DNA of 64,000 nt from Sphingopyxis sp. H115. GTDB taxonomy: Bacteria > Pseudomonadota > Alphaproteobacteria > Sphingomonadales > Sphingomonadaceae. Below the pieces are notes generated by a model, which was given only the letters and a program-made list of their open reading frames with translations, was not told where the DNA came from and searched no databases. Shown here piece after piece: positions 47,631-55,376 of this stretch. Position 1 is the stretch's first letter; each line of letters begins with the position of its first letter. A program made the translations under genes and the position numbers. The stretch is from positions 62,001-126,000 of the forward strand of contig NZ_LNSA01000004.1 of the NCBI RefSeq assembly GCF_001468465.1, written 5' to 3'.

Positions 47631-47661
47631 CTTTTGCACCCTGTAGTAGATACAGGGTCAA
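47631..47661 (-). promoter_or_regulatory. MerR-family (ZntR/CadR/PbrR-type) operator-promoter
   Basis: A perfect dyad ACCCTGTA-GTAGA-TACAGGGT (47638-47658). Read leftward, a -35 TTGACC (47661-47656) and a -10 CAAAAG (47636-47631) are 19 bp apart, the long spacer typical of MerR-activated metal promoters. The dyad closely matches ZntR/CadR/PbrR sites. It fires into the DUF3703-czcCBA operon. Read rightward, TTGCAC also sits 19 bp from CAAGCC, so bidirectional use is possible. Confidence 0.78.
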
Positions 47662-47739
47662 GCCCTGATGTTCCGGCAGGACGCTGTGCTTCTCGGCTTC
47701 CGATTTACCCCCTCGTCTCACGGGAAGCATATCGCTCGA

Positions 47740-47967
47740 ATGTCGTCACGAACAAAGGAGGCGGGAGCCAATAGCGAAGCGATAGAAATAACAGCAAAAG
47801 ACAATCGTAGAATTATTGTGCTTAACGCGCGATTGTTCGGCGGATATACTGTTTCTTTAGACGCTTCTGCAACTATAGAGGGGCAAGATGCACTGCTCCC
47901 TTACCTGCATGAGATAATATTACGGAGCCGGTTCGGGGGTTCGAAGAGTGCCGCCGAAGTTGATTGA
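47740..47967 (+). CDS. Small low-GC hypothetical protein
   Basis: 75 aa (MSSRTKEAGANSEAIEI start). Base composition is clearly lower in GC than all neighbours (many TTA, ATA and AGA codons), which suggests recent acquisition or a remnant. The sequence is protein-like (AKDNRRIIVLNARLFGGYTVSL) but matches nothing I know. A short 25-residue extension upstream (47668) is possible. No ribosome site is obvious. Confidence 0.4.
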   Translation: MSSRTKEAGANSEAIEITAKDNRRIIVLNARLFGGYTVSLDASATIEGQDALLPYLHEIILRSRFGGSKSAAEVD

Positions 47968-48016
47968 AAATCTTCTACTTTTCACCGCGCCGTTTCGATG
48001 CTAGGGGCCGGTTTCA

Positions 48017-48379
48017 ATGCGACGGGTGATCCTCTTCCTCCTGACCCTTCTCCTTGCATCCGGAACGGTTGCGGGGTCGCTCGCACATGCGACCGAGGAT
48101 CGGGCCGAAGCGAGCCTTTTTATCGCGGCGATCGAAGCCGGCTGCTTTTCCGCACCGGCGACCGAAAGCGCCGAAGTCGACAAGAAAAAATCCTCTCCCG
48201 GCGAAAAGCAGCAGGTGCCAGCCGCCGCTCATGGTTGCCATGGTCACCATTCGGGCGTCCCGGCGGAAACGCTGTCGGCAGCGACCGAAACGCCTGCCCC
48301 TGAAGCGCATACGCGCATCCTGACGGCCGCCTTGCCGCCCGTCGCCTATATCGGGACGTTCCGCCCTCCAATCGCCTGA
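48017..48379 (+). CDS. Small exported Cys/His protein
   Basis: The protein has 120 aa with a signal peptide (MRRVILFLLTLLLASGTVAG). The mature part has HGCHGHHSG around residue 75 and another Cys near 43. It resembles the His-rich protein at the head of the leftward operon in layout, and is likewise placed before a czcC gene. Likely periplasmic metal binding; no family. Confidence 0.7.
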   Translation: MRRVILFLLTLLLASGTVAGSLAHATEDRAEASLFIAAIEAGCFSAPATESAEVDKKKSSPGEKQQVPAAAHGCHGHHSGVPAETLSAATETPAPEAHTRILTAALPPVAYIGTFRPPIA

Positions 48380-48444
48380 CGCTCTAGGTCTGCGCGCGCC
48401 CTTCGCGTGCGCTTCTCCCTGGAAACGTCAGGAGTCTCTTTTTC

Positions 48445-49752
48445 ATGAAATCCATAGTTGTCGCCGCGAGTCTCGTGGCGCTCGTTGCAGGCGCAAATTC
48501 CGCGCCCGCCGCTGCCCAGTCGGCAGCGACGGAGCTGGTGGGACCGCCTTCTTCCGCAGGCGAGGCCGTGCGTACCGGCCCGCTTCCCGCTCGATTGTCC
48601 CTCGCGCAGGCGATGGAGGAAGCCGACGCGCGCTCGCCGCGCGTGGTTGCCGCCGAAGCCGAAGTGGAGGCCGCCCGCGGTCGCCAGCGTCAGGCGGGCT
48701 ACCGCTACAATCCAACGCTCAATGTCGATGTCGAGAATTTCGCGGGCACCGGCCCCTATTCGGGCCTCAACGGTCTCGAAACGACCGTCTCGGTAAACCA
48801 GCGCCTCGATATCGGGGGCCGGCGCCGGGCGCGCATGACGCTCGCCGACGCCGAGTTTCTGGCCGCGAAGTACAGGTTGGAGATTGCACGCGCAGATCTT
48901 GCGCTCGATGTCCGCAACCAGTTCGCGACCGCTCTCGCGGCGCGCGATAGCCTCGCGCTCGCACGGGAAAATGAAGCGCGTGCCCGTGAACTCGTCCGCG
49001 TGGCACAGGCCATGGTCGATACCGGCAACGAGCCGCCGCTCCGCGCATTCCGCGCCAATGCGGCTCTCGTTCAGGCCACCGCCGAGCTACGCACGGCCGA
49101 GGCCGAAGAAAGGACCGCCCGGCGTTCGCTCGCGGCGCTCCTCGGAAGCTCGGTCCCGCCTGCCGAGTTAATGGAAGGCGATATGTGGGTGGCACCGGAG
49201 ACGGTGGACTCGCTCGCGACGCTCGACGTTCGCTTGGCCGAAACCGAGAAGCTGATTGCCGAAGCGCGGCTCCAGGGACAGCGCGCCGATGGCCGGCTCG
49301 ACCCGTCGGTCGGCTTCGGGGTGCGTCAGCTTCGCGACACTGGCGATCGCGCATTGATCGCCAATGTTTCCGTGCCGCTCCCCGTCTTCGACCGCAACCG
49401 CGGCAACATCTCGGCGGCCAAGTCCGATGTCGCTGCCGCCATTGCGCAGCGCGAGAATGCGGTGGTCAATGCTCAGGCGGAGATCGCCAATGCGCAGGCC
49501 GAACTCGAAGCCGCAGAAGCCCGCCTCGCGGCGCTTGAGGGCAGCGGCATCGAGCAGGCGCGTGAAGGTGTCCGGCTCGCCGAACTCAGCTACCGCGCCG
49601 GCAAGTCCTCGCTCGTCGAATATATCGACGCGCAGCAGGCCTATGCGGCGACCCAAGCCGAGCTGATCGCGGCGCGCCAGGCCCGGGCCGAAGCCCGCGC
49701 CATCCTCTCGCGCCAGGCAGCCGCCGACGGCGATGCGGACCATCAGCCATGA
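48445..49752 (+). CDS. czcC: TolC-family outer-membrane efflux protein, CzcC type (copy 2)
   Basis: The protein has 435 aa with a signal peptide (about residues 1-27, ending APAAAQ). TolC coiled-coil domains: SLAQAMEEADARSPRVVAAE, RYNPTLNVDVENFAGTGPY and the second repeat ADGRLDPSVGFGV. AGGAG nine to ten bases before the ATG. Opens the rightward czcCBA set. Confidence 0.9.
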   Translation: MKSIVVAASLVALVAGANSAPAAAQSAATELVGPPSSAGEAVRTGPLPARLSLAQAMEEADARSPRVVAAEAEVEAARGRQRQAGYRYNPTLNVDVENFAGTGPYSGLNGLETTVSVNQRLDIGGRRRARMTLADAEFLAAKYRLEIARADLALDVRNQFATALAARDSLALARENEARARELVRVAQAMVDTGNEPPLRAFRANAALVQATAELRTAEAEERTARRSLAALLGSSVPPAELMEGDMWVAPETVDSLATLDVRLAETEKLIAEARLQGQRADGRLDPSVGFGVRQLRDTGDRALIANVSVPLPVFDRNRGNISAAKSDVAAAIAQRENAVVNAQAEIANAQAELEAAEARLAALEGSGIEQAREGVRLAELSYRAGKSSLVEYIDAQQAYAATQAELIAARQARAEARAILSRQAAADGDADHQP

Positions 49753-49861
49753 GCGCGCCGAGCCTTCCAGTGGACGGAGGCGCCTTCGCCATCGTCCTTC
49801 CAAGTCAACAGGGGTGCGCCGCCGGTCGGCGCGCGAACCGCATCAACAGCGGAGATAGAAT

Positions 49862-51031
49862 ATGATCACCAAGGACAAGCGTCTCCTCGGCACTGTCGCG
49901 GGCGCCATGATACTCGCTGCCGTCACGGGCTTCGGCGTTGCACGCTGCACCGCCGACCCGGCCGCCGCGCCGGCTGCCGAAGGCGAAAAGGAAGCGGCGA
50001 GCGAAGCCCTTCCGAGCAGCCTCGCCATCACGCCCGAAGCGATCAAGGCCGCCGAAATCGGCGTCGAGACGATCGGCGCCGGCGGACTCGGTTCGGAAAT
50101 CCTCTCGCAAGCGACCGTTACCGCCGCGCCGAGCGGCGAGGCGATCGTCACCGCCCGTGCGGGCGGCGCGGTCACCCGTCTCTTCAAGCGGCTCGGCGAT
50201 CCGGTCAGCGCCGGTGAGACGATCGCCATCGTGCAAAGCCGCGACGCCGCCCAGATTGCGGCCGAACGGATTGCTGCCGATGCGCGCTCGACGCTTGCGC
50301 AGAAAAATCTGCACCGCGAGAAGACCCTGTTCGACCAGAAGGTGTCGGCGCGCGTCGACTATGAGCAGGCGCAAGCCGAAGCCGCGGCCGCCGCGGCCGA
50401 AGCGCAGCGCGCGCGTGCCGCAGCGAGCGCCGCGCAGGTCACGCGCGATGGCAGCAGCGTCATCGTGGCAAGCCCGATCTCGGGACGGATCACGGCCGAG
50501 AACGCCAGCCTTGGCGCCTTCGTTCAGCCCGAAACCGAATTGTTCCGCGTTGCCGATCCCAGCAAGGTGCAGATCGAGGCCGCCGTCGGTCCGGCCGATG
50601 CCCAGCGGCTCTCGCCCGGAGACCGTGCGATCATCGAACTTCCCGACGGACGGACGATCGATGCCCGCGTGCGCGCCGTCACGCCCGGCCTGTCGGGCGA
50701 CACGCGCTCGGCAACCGCCGTGCTCGACGTACCCGGGGCGCTCCAGCCGGGCTTGGCGGTCCGGGTGCGGCTGCTTCCGAGCCGCGGCGCCGAAACCGGT
50801 GGGCCGGCCCGTATCGTGATCGCGGACGAAGCCCTCCAGACGCTCGAAGGCCGCGACGTGGTGTTCGTCCGCACGAAGGACGGCTTCCGCGCGCAGCAGG
50901 TGACCGTCGGCCAGCGCAGCGCGGGCCGTGTCGAAATCCTCGCCGGGCTGAAGCCGGGCCAGATCGTCGCGACCAAGAACGCTTTCCTGCTCAAGGCCGA
51001 ACTCGGCAAGGGCGCGGGCGAGGAGGAATAA
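49862..51031 (+). CDS. czcB: RND periplasmic adaptor, CzcB family (copy 2)
   Basis: The protein has 389 aa. An N-terminal hydrophobic segment ends near a Cys (GFGVARC), then an Ala/Glu linker without the His-rich stretch of copy 1. Barrel-sandwich and hairpin (long Ala/Glu/Gln coiled coil, about residues 125-195), beta-barrel (VQIEAAVGPADAQRLSPGD) and membrane-proximal domains. The stop is three bases before the czcA start. Confidence 0.9.
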   Translation: MITKDKRLLGTVAGAMILAAVTGFGVARCTADPAAAPAAEGEKEAASEALPSSLAITPEAIKAAEIGVETIGAGGLGSEILSQATVTAAPSGEAIVTARAGGAVTRLFKRLGDPVSAGETIAIVQSRDAAQIAAERIAADARSTLAQKNLHREKTLFDQKVSARVDYEQAQAEAAAAAAEAQRARAAASAAQVTRDGSSVIVASPISGRITAENASLGAFVQPETELFRVADPSKVQIEAAVGPADAQRLSPGDRAIIELPDGRTIDARVRAVTPGLSGDTRSATAVLDVPGALQPGLAVRVRLLPSRGAETGGPARIVIADEALQTLEGRDVVFVRTKDGFRAQQVTVGQRSAGRVEILAGLKPGQIVATKNAFLLKAELGKGAGEEE

Positions 51032-51034
51032 ACC

Positions 51035-54000
51035 GTGATCGCGAAACTGATGGCGCTATCCGTCCGCGCGCGCTGGGCGGTCCTTTTTCTCTTCCTCGTG
51101 ATAGCCGGGCTCGGCGTATGGCAGCTCACCAAGCTGCCGATCGACGCGGTTCCCGACATCACCAACAAGCAGGTGCAAATCAACACGATCGATCCGCGTC
51201 TCTCGCCGGTCGAAATCGAGAAGCTCGTAACCTATCCGATCGAAATCTCGCTCGCCGGCATTCCGGGGCTCGAGACGACACGCTCGATCTCGCGCAACGG
51301 CTTCAGCCAGGTGACGGCAATCTTCACCGATGAAACCGACCTCTATTTCGCGCGCCAGCAGGTGGGCGAACGGCTTCTCCAGGCGGGCGAGAATCTTCCC
51401 GACGGGGCCCAGCCGCAGATCGGTCCCGTCACGACGGGTCTCGGCGAGGTCGTCATGTACACCGTCGGCTACAAAAATCCCGACGGGAAGGGCGCCAAGA
51501 AGGTCGCGGGCCAACCAGGTTGGCAACCCGACGGCAGCTATCTGACCCCCGAGGGCGATATCCTCACCGACGAGATCGCCAAATCGGGCTATCTTCGCAC
51601 GGTCCAGGACTGGATCGTCAGCCCGCAATTGAAGTCGGTGGGCGGCGTCGCCGGCGTCGACTCGATCGGCGGCTATGCCAAGACCTTCGTGGTCGAACCC
51701 GATCCGACCCGCCTCACCAGCTACGGCATTTCCTATAGCGAACTGGGCGAAGCCCTCGAACGCGCCAACCTTGCGGTCGGTGCCAACTATTACAACCGGG
51801 CCGGCGAGGCCTATCTCGTGCGCGTCGATGCGCGCGTTCGCTCGGTCGACGAAATCCGCAACGCCGTCGTCGCGACACGCGGGGGCGTGCCGGTCACCGT
51901 CGCACAGCTCGCCAATGTGAAGATCGGCGGCGACCTTAGAACCGGTGCGGGCAGCATGAACGGCAAGGAGGCGGTTATCGGCACCGTGCTCATGCTGATC
52001 GGCCAGAACAGCCGCACTGTTGCGGAGGATGTTTCGGCGAAGCTCGCGCAGGTGTCGAAGACCCTGCCACCCGGCGTAGAAGTGAAGGTGGTGCTAGACC
52101 GCGCCAAGCTCGTGAACGCGACTGTCGGGACGGTTGAAAAGAACCTCACGGAAGGCGCGCTGCTCGTGGCGGCGGCGCTCTTCTTCCTGCTCGGCAACTG
52201 GCGCGCCGCGATCATCGCGGTGCTCGTCATCCCCTTTTCCTTCCTGATGATGGCGATGGGCATGAATGCTTTCCGGGTGCCCGGTAACCTGATGAGCCTC
52301 GGCGCGCTTGACTTCGGTCTGATCGTCGACGGTGCGGTGATCATCATCGAAAACTGCCTCGCCAGATTGGCGCACCGGCAGGAACATGAAGGGAGATTGC
52401 TCAATCTGCGCGAACGTCTCGAGGAGACGATGCGCGCCAGCCAGGAGATGATTAAACCGACCGTCTTCGGGCAGGCAATCATCCTTCTCGCCTTCGCGCC
52501 GCTGTTGATGTTCACGGGCGTCGAGGGCAAGACCTTCTCGCCGATGGCCATCACCATCATGCTCGCGCTCGTTGCGGCCTTCATTCTCGCGATCACCCTG
52601 GTTCCGGCGCTTGTCGCGCTGATGATTCGCGGCAAGGTTGCCGAGAAGGAAGTCTGGGCGATCCGCAAGTCGAAGGAGCGCTACCTGCCCTTGCTCGACA
52701 AGGCGCTCGCCAAGCCGTGGGCTTTCATCGCCGGCGGCTTTGCCTTCTTCGTCCTTGCGATCCCGGCGTTCGGACTGCTCGGCTCGGAATTCATTCCGCA
52801 GCTCGACGAGAAGAATATGGCGCTTGCCTCGACGCGCGTGCCTTCGGTGAGCCTCGAACAGTCTCTGGTCATGCAGCGCAACGTCGAGACGGCGATCTCG
52901 AGCCTGCCCGAAGTCGAGCTGATGTTCTCGAAGACGGGTACGGCCGAGGTGGCGACCGATCCGATGCCGCCGAACATCTCCGACGGCTTCGTGATCCTGA
53001 AACCCCAGGATCAGTGGCCGGCAGGTGTCGATTCGAAGGCCGATGTCGTCGAGCGTATCGAGAAAGCCGCTGGCGGCCAGCTCGGCCAGCTTTATGAAGT
53101 CAGCCAGCCGATCCAGCTTCGTTTCAACGAACTGATCGCGGGCGTTCGCGGCGACGTGGCCATCAAGCTCTACGGGGACGACCTCGACAAGATGTCGCTC
53201 GCGGCGAACGAGATGGTGCGCGTGCTCCAGGGCATACCGGGTGCGGGCAGCGTCAAGGCCGACCAGGTGGGCGGCGCTCCGACGCTCGACGTGAAGCTCG
53301 ATCGCAATGCGATCGCGCGCTACGGTCTCTCGGTACAGGAGGTTGCCGATACGGTGTCGGCGGCGCTCGGCGGGCGGGAATCCGGCCTGCTCTATGAGGG
53401 CGACAGGCGCTTCGACATCACCGTGCGCGTCCCCGACGCGACCCGCGTCAATCTCGACGACATCCGCGCACTTCCTGTCCTCCTCCCGTCCGAAGGCGGG
53501 AACCGCGGGCAAATACCGCTCGCGCAAGTGGCGCAGATCCGGCTGACCGAAGGGCTCAACCAGATCAGCCGCGAAAATGGCAAGCGGCGCGTCGTCGTGC
53601 AGGTGAACCTCGAAGGCCGCGATGCGGGATCCTTCGTGGCCGAAGCGCAGGCGAAGATCGCCAATGTGAAGCTCCCGGCGGGCTATTATCTCGAATGGGG
53701 CGGGCAGTTCGAAAGCCTGCAGGCCGCATCGCAGCGGCTCTCCATCGTGGTTCCGCTCTGCTTCGCGGGCATCTTCATCCTGCTCTACATGGCGCTCGGC
53801 ACCTTCGGACGCGCGACCGCCGTGTTCCTCGCCGTGCCGCTGGGCCTCGCGGGCGGGGTGTTCACTCTCGCGCTTACGGGCATCAACTTCTCGGTGTCGG
53901 CGGCGGTGGGCTTCATCTGCCTTGCCGGCGTCGCGGTGCTCAACGGTCTCGTCGTCATGACGGCGATCCGCGAGCGGCTCGAGAATGATGTCCCGCTCAC

Positions 54001-54277
54001 GGAGGCAATCCGCGAGGGCATGACCGAGAAGATGCGTGCGGTGATCATGACCGGCTTCGTGCCCGCGATCGGCTTCGTGCCGATGGCGATCGCGACCGGC
54101 ACGGGTGCCGAAGTCCAAAAGCCGCTCGCGACGACCGTCATCGGCGGCCTCATCGCGGCGACCATCCTGACGCTGCTCGTTCTCCCCGCGATCGCAAAAG
54201 TCGTCCTCGGGGCGAACTGGCAGCCGAAGTTCCTCAAGCGAAAAGCGGAGTCGGCGGTCCAGCCGGTCACGGAATAG
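51035..54277 (+). CDS. czcA: Heavy-metal efflux RND pump, CzcA family (copy 2)
   Basis: The protein has 1080 aa with a GTG start preceded by AGGAGG. Helix-4 signature [18 protein letters not shown] (HME1, divalent Zn/Co/Cd). N-terminal [14 protein letters not shown]; the first periplasmic loop carries an insert near residues 145-175 (YKNPDGKGAKKVAGQPG) that copy 1 lacks. Same organisation as the leftward copy but the two diverge enough to be paralogues of different origin, not a recent duplication. Confidence 0.94.
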   Translation: MIAKLMALSVRARWAVLFLFLVIAGLGVWQLTKLPIDAVPDITNKQVQINTIDPRLSPVEIEKLVTYPIEISLAGIPGLETTRSISRNGFSQVTAIFTDETDLYFARQQVGERLLQAGENLPDGAQPQIGPVTTGLGEVVMYTVGYKNPDGKGAKKVAGQPGWQPDGSYLTPEGDILTDEIAKSGYLRTVQDWIVSPQLKSVGGVAGVDSIGGYAKTFVVEPDPTRLTSYGISYSELGEALERANLAVGANYYNRAGEAYLVRVDARVRSVDEIRNAVVATRGGVPVTVAQLANVKIGGDLRTGAGSMNGKEAVIGTVLMLIGQNSRTVAEDVSAKLAQVSKTLPPGVEVKVVLDRAKLVNATVGTVEKNLTEGALLVAAALFFLLGNWRAAIIAVLVIPFSFLMMAMGMNAFRVPGNLMSLGALDFGLIVDGAVIIIENCLARLAHRQEHEGRLLNLRERLEETMRASQEMIKPTVFGQAIILLAFAPLLMFTGVEGKTFSPMAITIMLALVAAFILAITLVPALVALMIRGKVAEKEVWAIRKSKERYLPLLDKALAKPWAFIAGGFAFFVLAIPAFGLLGSEFIPQLDEKNMALASTRVPSVSLEQSLVMQRNVETAISSLPEVELMFSKTGTAEVATDPMPPNISDGFVILKPQDQWPAGVDSKADVVERIEKAAGGQLGQLYEVSQPIQLRFNELIAGVRGDVAIKLYGDDLDKMSLAANEMVRVLQGIPGAGSVKADQVGGAPTLDVKLDRNAIARYGLSVQEVADTVSAALGGRESGLLYEGDRRFDITVRVPDATRVNLDDIRALPVLLPSEGGNRGQIPLAQVAQIRLTEGLNQISRENGKRRVVVQVNLEGRDAGSFVAEAQAKIANVKLPAGYYLEWGGQFESLQAASQRLSIVVPLCFAGIFILLYMALGTFGRATAVFLAVPLGLAGGVFTLALTGINFSVSAAVGFICLAGVAVLNGLVVMTAIRERLENDVPLTEAIREGMTEKMRAVIMTGFVPAIGFVPMAIATGTGAEVQKPLATTVIGGLIAATILTLLVLPAIAKVVLGANWQPKFLKRKAESAVQPVTE

Positions 54278-54289
54278 GGAGAGACTGTC

Positions 54290-54634
54290 ATGACAAAAGC
54301 ATCCAAGCTCTTGCGCATCTACACCGATGAATCCGCCTTCTTCGGTGATCAGCGGGTCTTCGAGTTCATTTCCGAACTCGCTCGCCAGCAAAAGCTGGCA
54401 GGCGTTACGGTGCTCGAAGCGGTTCTCGGTTTCGGTCGCTCGGCGCATCTCCACCGCAAGCATGCGCTGGAGAATGACCGGGCGGTCGTGATCGAGATCA
54501 TCGACGAGGAGCAGCGGCTCCGCGACTTTGCGGCGCAGCTGACCGAAATACCGGACATCGGGCTCATCACGCTCGAAGCGGTCGAAATCCTCGGCGGGAA
54601 ATCCGCCGCGGAGCCCCCCGATGTTCAGAGCTGA
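54290..54634 (+). CDS. DUF190-family protein
   Basis: The protein has 114 aa. The family has a PII/CutA-like ferredoxin fold that forms trimers (LLRIYTDESAFFGDQRVFE, then GVTVLEAVLGFG and VVIEIIDEEQRL). Often beside ion or metal transport genes. Role likely regulatory or metal-linked; unknown. GGGAGAG ribosome site. 12 bp after czcA. Confidence 0.88.
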   Translation: MTKASKLLRIYTDESAFFGDQRVFEFISELARQQKLAGVTVLEAVLGFGRSAHLHRKHALENDRAVVIEIIDEEQRLRDFAAQLTEIPDIGLITLEAVEILGGKSAAEPPDVQS

Positions 54635-54715
54635 CCGGCATCTTGCCGGTCTACACCGCGGCGCAGGTCCCCGGCCTGCGTCGCGGACCAGCTCGCGCGA
54701 GCGAGGAGGTCTCCG

Positions 54716-55186
54716 ATGTTCTCGGTAGGCACCTCGCTCCGCTTGCCGGTCCCGATCGGGCGGGTCTGGCGACTGCTCGTCGATATCGAGCGGTACGACG
54801 ACTGGCATCCGACGCTCCGTTTCACCGATCGTCCGGGAGATGATGAGCGCGTAGGCTATGTCTATTCTCCGCGCGGGAAGCGGGGTCCGGAATTTGCATC
54901 CGAGGGGCGGATAACCGGCCTCGACTGGCTGACGGGCTTCTCCTGGCGGACAGGCACGCGCGGGCTGCTCGTCATCGAGGAGAGCTACCGGCTCGAAAAG
55001 CTCGGCCAAGGGGTGGAGGTTACCCATCGCCTGGAATGCGCGGGTCTCTTCTCATGGCTCGGCTATCCCATTCTGCGGCGGGTTTGCAGCGTTTTTCTCA
55101 AGCGCTCGAACATGGCGCTCGAACAGCAACTCCGTCGCACGACAGTTCAGTCCCGCTACGCGCGGCCAAGCGGGCGCCGCGCATGA
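54716..55186 (+). CDS. SRPBCC-family (START-like) protein 1
   Basis: The protein has 156 aa. Helix-grip fold: an N-terminal strand, VWRLLVDIERYDDWHPTL, GKRGPEFASEGRITG and a long C-terminal helix (VFLKRSNMALEQQLRR). Binds hydrophobic ligands in a cavity in other members. GGAGG before the ATG. Follows DUF190 and precedes a stem-loop and the P-type ATPase. Ligand and role unknown; one of two SRPBCC genes in the island. Confidence 0.85.
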   Translation: MFSVGTSLRLPVPIGRVWRLLVDIERYDDWHPTLRFTDRPGDDERVGYVYSPRGKRGPEFASEGRITGLDWLTGFSWRTGTRGLLVIEESYRLEKLGQGVEVTHRLECAGLFSWLGYPILRRVCSVFLKRSNMALEQQLRRTTVQSRYARPSGRRA

Positions 55187-55265
55187 TCTTGAATTCGAAA
55201 CCTGGCCGTCGGAGGCCCCTCTCAATCGCCCCCCTCACCACGGGCAGGGATTTCCGGCTGTCAGG

Positions 55266-55310
55266 GAGGTGCGGGAGCCGGGTCGCATCCCGCAATGGCT
55301 CCCGCACCTC
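55266..55310 (+). terminator. Long intergenic stem-loop before the P-type ATPase
   Basis: Perfect 14-bp stem GAGGTGCGGGAGCC (55266-55279) with GGCTCCCGCACCTC (55297-55310) and a 17-base loop that itself has GGG/CCC. No T-run follows. It could end or attenuate transcription between the czc genes and the ATPase, or block exonucleases. The rest of 55187-55376 shows nothing else. Confidence 0.5.
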
Positions 55311-55376
55311 ATCCTGCCGCGCGTTTAACATGCGCCCGGATCGCATTGCCGACCGCCAACAGAAAGGGATGGCATC

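Noticed and set aside
52094..55027. 977-residue minus frame opposite czcA copy 2, DUF190 and SRPBCC
   Set aside because: Shadow frame spanning three recognised genes.
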